From positions 1-5,995 of the forward strand of contig JAISRF010000151.1 in the NCBI GenBank assembly GCA_031273775.1: a DNA stretch of 5,995 nucleotides, given 5' to 3'. Of the stretch, positions 1 through 5,051 are shown piece after piece. This DNA is from Oscillospiraceae bacterium (lineage in GTDB: Bacteria > Bacillota > Clostridia > Oscillospirales > Acutalibacteraceae). The position numbers were made by a program, and so were the translations under genes. The stretch's first letter is position 1; each line of letters starts with the position of its first letter. Under the pieces are notes generated by a model, which worked only from the letters and a program-made list of their open reading frames with translations, made no database searches and had not been told where the DNA came from.

Positions 1-572
1 ACCAGCGCCATGTAGCTGTACGCCGCCACCAAAATAGCGCCCATGTACTGCGTGTGGTAGTAATTCGCCACAAATATGGAGGTGGGTCCGTCCGCCGCGC
101 CGATAATCCCTACGGAGGCCGCGTCCTGCAAGGAAAACGAGCCGGGGACAAAATGGCCGATTACGCTGGCGAGCAAGACGGTGACGAATATGCCAAACTG
201 AGCCGCCGCGCCGAAAATCAGCAATTTGGGATTGGATAGCAACGGTTTGAAGTCAATCATCGCGCCAATGCCCACAAACAGCAAAAGCGGCATTAATTCG
301 TTGGCGATTCCGGCGTCAAACAGTACCGAAAGCGGCCCACGCTCAGTTACGCCGTCAATCAACTGGTCAATCGCGCCCGAAAACGGAAGATTGACCAAAA
401 TGGCGCCGAAGCCCATGGGAAGAAGCAAGCCCGGTTCCATATTTTTTTTAATGGCGAGAAAAATCAGCAAGCCGCCTAAAGCCCACATCACCAACATTTT
501 TGCGACCCCTTCGGGCGTCATGTCGGCAAGGGAACCGAAAATAGAGCTGACAAAACCGCTAAATGTTTCCAA
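1..572 (-). CDS. Sodium ion-translocating decarboxylase subunit beta, N-terminal half (partial at left edge)
   Basis: Integral membrane beta subunit of a biotin-dependent Na+ pump (OadB/GcdB/MmdB family), which couples decarboxylation of carboxybiotin to Na+ export. 190 residues are visible of a family length of about 375-430; the rest lies beyond the left edge. Family hallmarks are MEPGLLLPMGFGAILVN (45-61), LLFVGIGAMIDFKPLLSNPK (97-116) and GIIGAADGPTSIF (155-167). Asp161 in ADGPTSIF should be the conserved membrane aspartate implicated in Na+ and proton handling in Klebsiella OadB (Asp203). Hydrophobic stretches at about 27-42, 94-106, 117-140 and 176-190 fit a polytopic protein. The start is TTG at 572: no ATG or GTG lies in frame upstream, and GGAGG precedes it by 8 bases. 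It is the first gene after its own promoter. The substrate (oxaloacetate, glutaconyl-CoA or methylmalonyl-CoA) cannot be told from this subunit; alpha, gamma and delta subunits are not in view. Confidence 0.93.
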   Translation of the reverse strand, partial: METFSGFVSSIFGSLADMTPEGVAKMLVMWALGGLLIFLAIKKNMEPGLLLPMGFGAILVNLPFSGAIDQLIDGVTERGPLSVLFDAGIANELMPLLLFVGIGAMIDFKPLLSNPKLLIFGAAAQFGIFVTVLLASVIGHFVPGSFSLQDAASVGIIGAADGPTSIFVANYYHTQYMGAILVAAYSYMAL

Positions 573-580
573 AAACCGAA

Positions 581-585
581 CCTCC
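581..585 (-). promoter_or_regulatory. Ribosome binding site that fixes the TTG start of the decarboxylase beta gene
   Basis: GGAGG on the minus strand, a full match to the anti-Shine-Dalgarno core, lies 8 bases upstream of TTG at 572-570. It supports TTG over the next in-frame ATG (residue 18), which would remove 17 residues before the first hydrophobic stretch. Confidence 0.8.
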
Positions 586-674
586 GAATGTTTTAATGGT
601 GTTGCGGATATTTTTACCGCGGGCGCTTGTCCGCTTCAAAAAACATCTTCCGTTGATTTCACACAACAAAAGAT

Positions 675-703
675 ATCATACAACATTTTTTGACTTTTCG
701 CAA
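675..703 (-). promoter_or_regulatory. Predicted sigma-A promoter for the decarboxylase beta gene
   Basis: Reading leftward, the -35 box TTGCGA (703-698) and the -10 box TATGAT (680-675) are separated by exactly 17 bases in an A/T-rich stretch. The -10 differs from TATAAT at one position and the -35 from TTGACA at two. Transcription would start near 668, giving an untranslated leader of about 95 bases before the TTG at 572. This is a sequence match only. It is the best promoter in the gap and agrees with this gene starting a new transcription unit after the phosphorylase gene. Confidence 0.6.
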
Positions 704-714
704 TAGTTAAATTT

Positions 715-737
715 GAAGAATTATTTCGTAAGTCTTC
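715..737 (-). repeat. Imperfect inverted repeat downstream of the phosphorylase gene
   Basis: Arms GAAGACTT and AATTCTTC on the minus strand flank a 7-base loop (ACGAAAT); seven of eight pairs match. It lies 28 bases past the phosphorylase stop. It is A/T-rich and is followed by AAATTT rather than a run of T, so it is a poor intrinsic terminator. It could be a weak terminator, or an operator given its overlap with the possible upstream promoter. I saw no better terminator for the upstream operon. Confidence 0.3.
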
Positions 738-746
738 GTTTGTCAA
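720..746 (-). promoter_or_regulatory. Possible second, upstream promoter with perfect -35 box
   Basis: A perfect TTGACA (746-741) is followed on the minus strand by AATAAT (725-720) after 15 bases, or TAATTC after 17. Neither -10 is ideal in both sequence and spacing, so this is weaker than the promoter at 675-703. It could act in tandem with it. An imperfect inverted repeat (715-737) overlaps the spacer and -10 region. Confidence 0.25.
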
Positions 747-764
747 TGATGGGTGTAAATCAGC

Positions 765-1604
765 TTATTGCTGGATACAGCAAATGATTGCCTGTAACAG
801 TGCCGTAAACCGTCCGGTCGCTTCCGCGGCGGCGCCGATCACTTCGTTGCCGGAAAGCCGCTCCGGCAAAATGCCCGCCGCCATGTTGGTGATCACGGAA
901 ATGCCAAGCAACCTGATACCGCACTGGGCGGCCGCCACCGCCTCCGGCACGGTGGACATACCCACTGCGTCGCCGCCAAGCAAGCGGATTGCGCGGATTT
1001 CCGCGGGCGTTTCATACTCCGGCCCCGGCATATAAAAATACACGCCCTGACGGAGCGGAATCCCCAGTTCCTTCGCGCATTCTAACGCCGTTTCCCTTAG
1101 CTCCTGGGAATACACCTCGGACATATCGAAAAAACGTTCCCCAAATTCAGGTTCATGTTTACCTCGCGCCGGGCTGATATCCGCGAACTTGATGTGGTCA
1201 GTGATGACCATCAATTCGCCGGTTGAAAAGCCGGCGTTTACGCCGCCTGCCGCATTGGTCAGAATCAACGTTTTCACGCCGAGCAACTTGAGTGCCCGCA
1301 CATAAAACGCCGCCTGCCTGGGGGTGTACCCTTCGTAAAGGTGAAACCGCCCGGAAAAAATCAGCGCAGGTACACCTTGGATCCTGCCGCAAACCAGTAC
1401 CCCGGCGTGAGACGGCGCGGAAGAATGCGGGAACCCGGGAATTTCGGTGTAGGGCAGAACCGTGGCGCACTCGGCTTTTTTTGTGAAGTCACCCAGTCCG
1501 CTGCCCAGCACAAGAGCGATTTTTGGCAAAAACGGCAATTTTTCCCGCAAAAAGTCTGCCGCCGCCTGGTAAGCTTTAAAAGGAATAGTTTCTGCAGCTC
1601 TCAA
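765..1604 (-). CDS. punA: Purine nucleoside phosphorylase (trimeric PNP, PunA/PupG type)
   Basis: Cytosolic enzyme of purine salvage that splits purine (deoxy)nucleosides, mainly guanosine and inosine types, with phosphate to give free base and (deoxy)ribose-1-phosphate. 279 residues from the chosen start, close to the 270-275 usual for low-molecular-mass trimeric PNPs. Visible motifs: phosphate loop GSGLGDF (34-40), HAG (His66), GRFHLYEGY (85-93), TNAAGGVN (116-123), GELMVITDHI (129-138), GPEYETPAE (194-202), GMSTVPEA (215-222) and ITNMAAG (239-245). Glu198 and Asn240 match the base-binding Glu201 and Asn243 of human PNP with the same 42-residue spacing. I chose TTG at 1604: it begins one base after the folD stop and has GGTGGG 8 bases upstream inside the last folD codons, implying translational coupling. 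In-frame TTG at 1649 and ATG at 1643 inside folD would add 15 or 13 residues unlike the family N-terminus. An MTAP-type relative is less likely given the GMSTVPE and TN motifs. Confidence 0.93.
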   Translation of the reverse strand: MRAAETIPFKAYQAAADFLREKLPFLPKIALVLGSGLGDFTKKAECATVLPYTEIPGFPHSSAPSHAGVLVCGRIQGVPALIFSGRFHLYEGYTPRQAAFYVRALKLLGVKTLILTNAAGGVNAGFSTGELMVITDHIKFADISPARGKHEPEFGERFFDMSEVYSQELRETALECAKELGIPLRQGVYFYMPGPEYETPAEIRAIRLLGGDAVGMSTVPEAVAAAQCGIRLLGISVITNMAAGILPERLSGNEVIGAAAEATGRFTALLQAIICCIQQ

Positions 1605-1605
1605 T

Positions 1606-2490
1606 TTAAATTCCCACCGGACGCGCAACGCGCGCCCCTGCATTCTCAATTTGATTTTTCGCTGCCGTAACGGTATTTTTAAGCAGCATGGTAATGGTCA
1701 TAGGGCCAACGCCGCCCGGCACCGGCGTGAGGGCTGACGCCACTTTTTCCGCCGCCGCGAAATCCACGTCGCCACAAAGCTTGCCGTTTTCATCGCGGTT
1801 CATGCCCACGTCAATCACAACAGCGCCAGGCTTTATCATGTCTGATGTGATAAAATTTGCCCTGCCAACCGCCGCGACCAAAATATCGGCTTCGCGGCAG
1901 ATTTGGGTCAGACCGGCGGTTTTACTGTGGCAGATGGTTACCGTTGCGTCCGCGTGCAAGAGCAGCAGTGCCATTGGCTTGCCCACAATGTTGCTCCGCC
2001 CCACCACCACCGCGCGTTTACCCGCTATCTGTGTGTTTACAGCTTTTAACAACTCCATCACACCGGCGGGGGTACAGGGCAGAAATGAATATTTGTTCAG
2101 CATAATTCCACCCACGTTGCCGGGGTGAAAAGCGTCCACATCCTTTTTCGGGTCAATGGCGTTTATGATGACATCTTCATTAAACCCGCGGGGAAGAGGA
2201 AGCTGACATAATATTCCATTTATATCCTGCCGCGCATTCAGGGTATGTATCAACTCTAAAAGCTCATTTTCCGTTGTGTCCGCGGAAAGTGAGAACTCTT
2301 CAGAATGTATGCCGCACTGGGCGCAAGCCTTTTTTTTGTTGTTTACATAAATCCTTGACGCAGGGTCATCTCCCACTATAATCACGGCAAGCCCCGGGTG
2401 TATGCCCTTTGCGGTCAGCGCATCCGCTTCTTGGCGTATTTCCTCCCGGATTCTTTGCGAAACCGCTTTCCCGTCAATTATTACAGCCAA
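1606..2490 (-). CDS. folD: Bifunctional methylenetetrahydrofolate dehydrogenase / methenyltetrahydrofolate cyclohydrolase FolD
   Basis: Cytosolic one-carbon enzyme: oxidises 5,10-methylene-THF with NADP+ and hydrolyses 5,10-methenyl-THF to 10-formyl-THF, feeding purine and formyl-Met-tRNA synthesis. 294 residues, normal for FolD (about 280-300). The N-terminal catalytic domain shows SRIYVNNKKKAC (45-56) with the conserved Tyr48 and Lys52, QLPLP (96-100) and KKDVDAFHPGNVGG (115-128) with the conserved aspartates. The Rossmann domain has GRSNIVGKPMALLL (164-177), and the signature PVPGGVGPMTITMLLKNT (256-273) is near the end. Three in-frame TTG codons compete (2499, 2496, 2490). I chose 2490 because GGAAAGG ends 9 bases upstream, while it abuts the other two, and because the resulting MAVIIDGKAVSQ matches the usual FolD start. 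It follows lgt by 54 bases and is coupled to the phosphorylase gene downstream, a sensible pairing of purine synthesis and salvage. Confidence 0.96.
   Translation of the reverse strand: MAVIIDGKAVSQRIREEIRQEADALTAKGIHPGLAVIIVGDDPASRIYVNNKKKACAQCGIHSEEFSLSADTTENELLELIHTLNARQDINGILCQLPLPRGFNEDVIINAIDPKKDVDAFHPGNVGGIMLNKYSFLPCTPAGVMELLKAVNTQIAGKRAVVVGRSNIVGKPMALLLLHADATVTICHSKTAGLTQICREADILVAAVGRANFITSDMIKPGAVVIDVGMNRDENGKLCGDVDFAAAEKVASALTPVPGGVGPMTITMLLKNTVTAAKNQIENAGARVARPVGI
1613..1618 (-). promoter_or_regulatory. Ribosome binding site for the phosphorylase gene, inside the end of folD
   Basis: GGTGGG on the minus strand spans the Val-Gly codons just before the folD stop and sits 8 bases before TTG at 1604-1602. 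It is a near match to GGAGG. Ribosomes finishing folD would pass directly over it, which favours coupled translation and the 1604 start. Confidence 0.55.
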
Positions 2491-2499
2491 AAACAACAA

Positions 2500-2506
2500 C
2501 CTTTCC
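2500..2506 (-). promoter_or_regulatory. Ribosome binding site deciding among three TTG starts of folD
   Basis: GGAAAGG on the minus strand lies 9 bases before TTG 2490, 3 before TTG 2496 and 0 before TTG 2499. Only the first spacing allows normal initiation, so it selects 2490. Confidence 0.55.
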
Positions 2507-2516
2507 GTTTGTTTTT

Positions 2517-2530
2517 AGGGGTGATCCCCT
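2517..2530 (-). repeat. Short GC stem-loop between lgt and folD
   Basis: AGGGG-ATCA-CCCCT on the minus strand forms a 5-bp stem with a 4-base loop, 10 bases upstream of the folD ribosome binding site. It is followed by A's, not T's, on the transcribed strand, so it does not look like a leftward terminator. The sequence GGATCAC also occurs twice in tandem here (2535-2529 and 2526-2520), overlapping the stem. It may affect folD translation or mRNA processing; this is inference. Confidence 0.35.
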
Positions 2531-2544
2531 GTGATCCGACATTA

Positions 2545-3651
2545 TTATTCACCGTCTTCAAGATCTTCACCGGAACCCTCAAATTCATCCTCCGGTGAAT
2601 CAAACAAAGGGGCATATTCCGCCGCTTCCGCCGCCGCCTTCGCTTGTTTCCGCGCGGTAAGCGCCGGGCGGGCGCGCATAAACGCAATAACCGTAATACC
2701 CGCCAAAAACACCAGCGCGGACACCAACTGCGAAACCTTGACCGCGCTGCCAATCATTAAGCTGTCGGTGCGCAGGCCTTCAATCCAGAACCGTCCGAAG
2801 CCGTACCACACGGCATAGGCAAGAAAAATTTCACCCTTGAATTTTCGCCGCTTGGAGTAAAAATGTAACAGAAGAATCCCCAACCCACACCAGAGCGATT
2901 CGTACAAAAAGCAGGGGTGAACCAACGTGTCGGAGCCTGTATCATACTGAGTTTGGGTGCTGGTCATACCCCACCAAGTTGATTGGGTAGGCCCGCCATA
3001 TGCTTCTTGATTGAAGAAATTGCCCCAGCGCCCCACCGCCTGCCCGATTGAAAATCCGATTGCGGCCAAATCGAACAGGGAAAACAGATCTATCTTGCGG
3101 ACTTTGCACATGACCGCGGCGGACGCGAAGGCGAAAATGATGCCCCCGTAAATGGCGAGCCCGCCTTCGTGAAAAGCGAAAAAGTCACGAAGGGTAAGCC
3201 CACCCGCCCCATCGAACAGAATATAATACAACCTTGCTCCCAGCAGTCCGAAGACGGCGGCGATCAGCACGGCATCGGTCAGGCGGTCACGGTCAACGCC
3301 CAGGCGCGCGGCGTTTTTGAACCCGTAAACCAGCGCCAGCATAAACCCAAGCGCAATAATAATGCCGTACCAGTATACGTTCCAACCATCCGGGTTTTGT
3401 CTGGTGAATATGATGTAAATTAACGCGACAGTGAAAAACATGGCCGCGGCGGTACCGGCTTGGGCAAGAAAGTTTTTGACGTTTAACTCCCGGCGTTTTA
3501 TAAACCTTTCCCAACCGAACATGCCGACCGCGCACAAAATGGCAAGAGCGGTCGCAATCAGCAGAACCCACCACCCCAGCTGTGGAATGGTGAACGCCAC
3601 CCTGCTGATTTTTAAGCGCAAACCGAAAATGATAATATCGTTTGTTTCCAT
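2545..3651 (-). CDS. lgt: Prolipoprotein diacylglyceryl transferase Lgt with extra N-terminal membrane segment
   Basis: Membrane enzyme that transfers diacylglycerol from phosphatidylglycerol to the lipobox cysteine of prolipoproteins, the first step of lipoprotein maturation. 368 residues against about 260-300 typical. Family motifs: VYWYGIIIALGF (92-103), HEGGLAIYGG (161-170) with the conserved His161, the Lgt signature GRWGNFFNQEAYG (207-219) with Arg208 and Asn211, HPCFLYESLW (245-254) and FGRFWIEGLR (285-294). The excess length has two sources. VAFTI (18-22), which normally leads almost directly into the WYG helix, is separated from it by about 68 residues with two hydrophobic helices (about 27-46 and 64-82) joined by a basic loop (ERFIKRRELNVK). 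There is also a hydrophilic tail after residue 327 ending in acidic residues (DEFEGSGEDLEDGE). The ATG at 3651 has GAGGTG 6 bases upstream. It lies between a small palindromic element and folD. Confidence 0.96.
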   Translation of the reverse strand: METNDIIIFGLRLKISRVAFTIPQLGWWVLLIATALAILCAVGMFGWERFIKRRELNVKNFLAQAGTAAAMFFTVALIYIIFTRQNPDGWNVYWYGIIIALGFMLALVYGFKNAARLGVDRDRLTDAVLIAAVFGLLGARLYYILFDGAGGLTLRDFFAFHEGGLAIYGGIIFAFASAAVMCKVRKIDLFSLFDLAAIGFSIGQAVGRWGNFFNQEAYGGPTQSTWWGMTSTQTQYDTGSDTLVHPCFLYESLWCGLGILLLHFYSKRRKFKGEIFLAYAVWYGFGRFWIEGLRTDSLMIGSAVKVSQLVSALVFLAGITVIAFMRARPALTARKQAKAAAEAAEYAPLFDSPEDEFEGSGEDLEDGE

Positions 3652-3657
3652 GTGTTA

Positions 3658-3663
3658 CACCTC
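3658..3663 (-). promoter_or_regulatory. Ribosome binding site of lgt
   Basis: GAGGTG on the minus strand is 6 bases before the ATG at 3651. It supports an N-terminus that includes the extra helices, rather than a later start near the WYG motif. Confidence 0.7.
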
Positions 3664-3672
3664 AATGATTAT

Positions 3673-3741
3673 TGTAGGGACGGATGTCCACATCCGTTCG
3701 CGGGACGGCAGGTCGGGGCGATGAGGGTATAAATTCCTACA
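3673..3741 (+). repeat. Small palindromic, MITE-like intergenic element
   Basis: A 69-base unit bounded by TGTAGGGA (3673-3680) and TTCCTACA (3734-3741), near-perfect inverted ends (7 of 8). Inside it is an 8-bp palindrome ACGGATGT-CC-ACATCCGT (3680-3697), then a G-rich stretch (3700-3727). It fills nearly all of the gap between ymfH and lgt and is much richer in G and C than the other gaps. From memory, GC-rich palindromic units starting with GTAGGGRCGG are scattered between genes in many clostridial genomes; only one copy is in this window, so its repeat nature is inferred. It has no coding capacity. In the leftward transcript it would fold as a hairpin ahead of lgt but lacks a T-run, so it is not a clear terminator. 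Confidence 0.5.
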
Positions 3742-3744
3742 TAT

Positions 3745-5016
3745 TTATTTTTTATTTACGACCGAAAGCGCAGATGATTCCTTGTTATAATGGGTAGCCA
3801 GCCGCGCTTCCAGGTCGGATTTGGATATTTTTGCGTAAACCTCCAGCTCATCAAACAGCCCGCAACCGGTGAACGCGCACTGAACCAGCGCATCCGCGGT
3901 ATTCTCCACGGAATTGTATTTCATAATACTTCTACCGTACTGCATTTTTAAAATCCGATCAAACGACTCACTGTCAATTCCTTCATTTTTCAGGCGTTGA
4001 AGTTCCGCGTCAATCCGCGCGGCAACAGTCTCCGGGTTCGCCGACTGCCCCTGAAAAATGTTGACGGCGTAAGAGTGGCCGCAGAAATATTCGGCGGAAA
4101 AGCTGTCGTTAATTAAACCTTCGTCAAACAGTTCCCGGTACAGCCGTGAAAAGTTCGAAGAAATCACCTGTAGCAACATGTCGGCGGAGATGCGTTCAAA
4201 CAGGGTGCGCTGACCCGTGCATTCCTCCTTGAAGCCGTAGGCAAACAGCGGGATTGAAACCTCTAAGCTCTGCAGGACTTTTTGCTTTACCGCCTGTTTG
4301 GGCTCGGAAAATTCACCCCGCGCAATGTCGATTTTTTCCGCCGGTTTCAGCCCGCTTTCAATCAGCGCCGCTGTGCGGTCGGGATCCATGTTCCCTGCGA
4401 TGCAAATGAACATGTTGTTCAAATTGTAGAACGTTTTATAACAGCGGTAGAGTAGTTCCGGGGTGATTTCAGCAATCGACTCCACCGTTCCCGCAATGTC
4501 AATCCGGACGGGGTGGTTGTGGTACAGCGCGGTCAGCAGGTTAAAAAACACCCGCCACGGCGCCGAATCGTCATACATCCGGATTTCCTGCCCGATGATG
4601 CCTTGTTCCTTGCTCACGGTTTGGGCCGTGAAATAAGGAGACTGCACAAAATTCACCAGAATTTTAAGGTTATCCTCGAACCTGCCGGCGCATGAAAACA
4701 GGTAACAGGTGCGGTCAAAAGCGGTGAATGCGTTGGCGGAGGCGCCGGTCTCGGCGAACAGGGAAAACACGTCGCCCTCCTCACTTTCAAAAAGTTTGTG
4801 CTCTAAAAAATGAGCGATTCCGGGGGGGACATCGGTAAAATCCGCATCGCCGCCTTGCTTAAACCGCGTGTCAATGGAGCCGTACCGCGTTCCGAACATG
4901 GCATACGCGGAGCTATAATCCTGCTTGGGGCAGATGAAAATTTTCAGCCCGCTGTCATGTGTGTATTCAACGTACCGCTCGCCCAGTTTCTCATTTGTAT
5001 ACTCTAATCTCTGCAA
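3745..5016 (-). CDS. ymfH: EF-P 5-aminopentanol modification-associated protein YfmH (YmfH-type M16 zinc metallopeptidase)
   Basis: Complete M16 (pitrilysin/insulinase) family protein of 423 residues, the normal length for YmfH-type members (spelled YfmH in some databases). The inverted zinc motif is present as HFLEH (69-73), with Glu137 and Glu144 in SKEQGIIGQEI as the downstream acidic pair; Glu144 is the likely third zinc ligand. Other group features are KYGSID-like RYGSID (44-49), GASANAFTAFDRTCYLFS (91-108), MYDD (147-150) and HPVRIDIAGTVESI (167-180). The C-terminal M16 domain runs from about 190, with FSRLYRELFDEGLI as the usual SRLxxxLxExGL motif. The start is TTG at 5016: an in-frame stop lies immediately upstream, GGGTG is 8 bases before, and MQRLEY fits the family. 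It follows the YmfF-like gene by 35 bases, as in Bacillus, where ymfI beside the pair acts in EF-P modification. The true substrate is not known to me; no signal peptide is visible, so it is probably cytosolic. Confidence 0.9.
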   Translation of the reverse strand: MQRLEYTNEKLGERYVEYTHDSGLKIFICPKQDYSSAYAMFGTRYGSIDTRFKQGGDADFTDVPPGIAHFLEHKLFESEEGDVFSLFAETGASANAFTAFDRTCYLFSCAGRFEDNLKILVNFVQSPYFTAQTVSKEQGIIGQEIRMYDDSAPWRVFFNLLTALYHNHPVRIDIAGTVESIAEITPELLYRCYKTFYNLNNMFICIAGNMDPDRTAALIESGLKPAEKIDIARGEFSEPKQAVKQKVLQSLEVSIPLFAYGFKEECTGQRTLFERISADMLLQVISSNFSRLYRELFDEGLINDSFSAEYFCGHSYAVNIFQGQSANPETVAARIDAELQRLKNEGIDSESFDRILKMQYGRSIMKYNSVENTADALVQCAFTGCGLFDELEVYAKISKSDLEARLATHYNKESSALSVVNKK

Positions 5017-5024
5017 TTATACAT

Positions 5025-5029
5025 CACCC
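5025..5029 (-). promoter_or_regulatory. Weak ribosome binding site for the TTG start of ymfH
   Basis: GGGTG on the minus strand is 8 bases before TTG 5016-5014. The codon just upstream of that TTG is TAA in the same frame, so no earlier start is possible. The site is modest, so coupling to the upstream M16 gene may help initiation. Confidence 0.45.
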
Positions 5030-5051
5030 AATCTGTTTAATTCGGAATTGA

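Noticed and set aside
617..634. Hairpin (GCGG...CCGC) in the leader of the decarboxylase beta gene as a riboswitch or terminator
   Set aside because: The stem is only about 4 bp with a large loop and no T-run; no known riboswitch core is recognisable in the short leader.
614..646. Ten-residue leader peptide upstream of the decarboxylase beta gene (minus strand, MFFEADKRPR)
   Set aside because: The only purine-rich sequence (GGAAG) abuts the ATG with no spacing, there is no run of a regulatory amino acid, and no terminator/antiterminator pair follows.
226..693. 155-residue open frame on the plus strand
   Set aside because: It lies opposite the decarboxylase beta gene, whose reading frame has unmistakable family motifs. 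The plus-strand product is Ser/Pro/Lys-rich with no recognisable domain and runs through the promoter region.
1198..1470. Minus-strand 90-residue frame within the phosphorylase gene
   Set aside because: Out-of-frame overlap with a gene whose motifs are intact on both sides; Arg-rich product typical of shadow frames in GC-rich coding DNA.
1688..2128. 146-residue open frame on the plus strand
   Set aside because: It is antisense to the strongly conserved part of folD (Rossmann fold and PVPGGVGP motif) and shows only mirrored low-complexity composition.
3700..3727. Possible G-quadruplex on the plus strand
   Set aside because: G-runs are uneven (GGG, GG, GGGG, GGG plus a separate GG) and do not meet the usual four runs of three; it is better explained as part of the palindromic element.
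3652..3744. Promoter for lgt with TACAAT at 3676-3671
   Set aside because: The -10-like box is good, but no acceptable -35 lies 16-18 bases upstream (GAACGG), and transcription would begin almost at the ribosome binding site.
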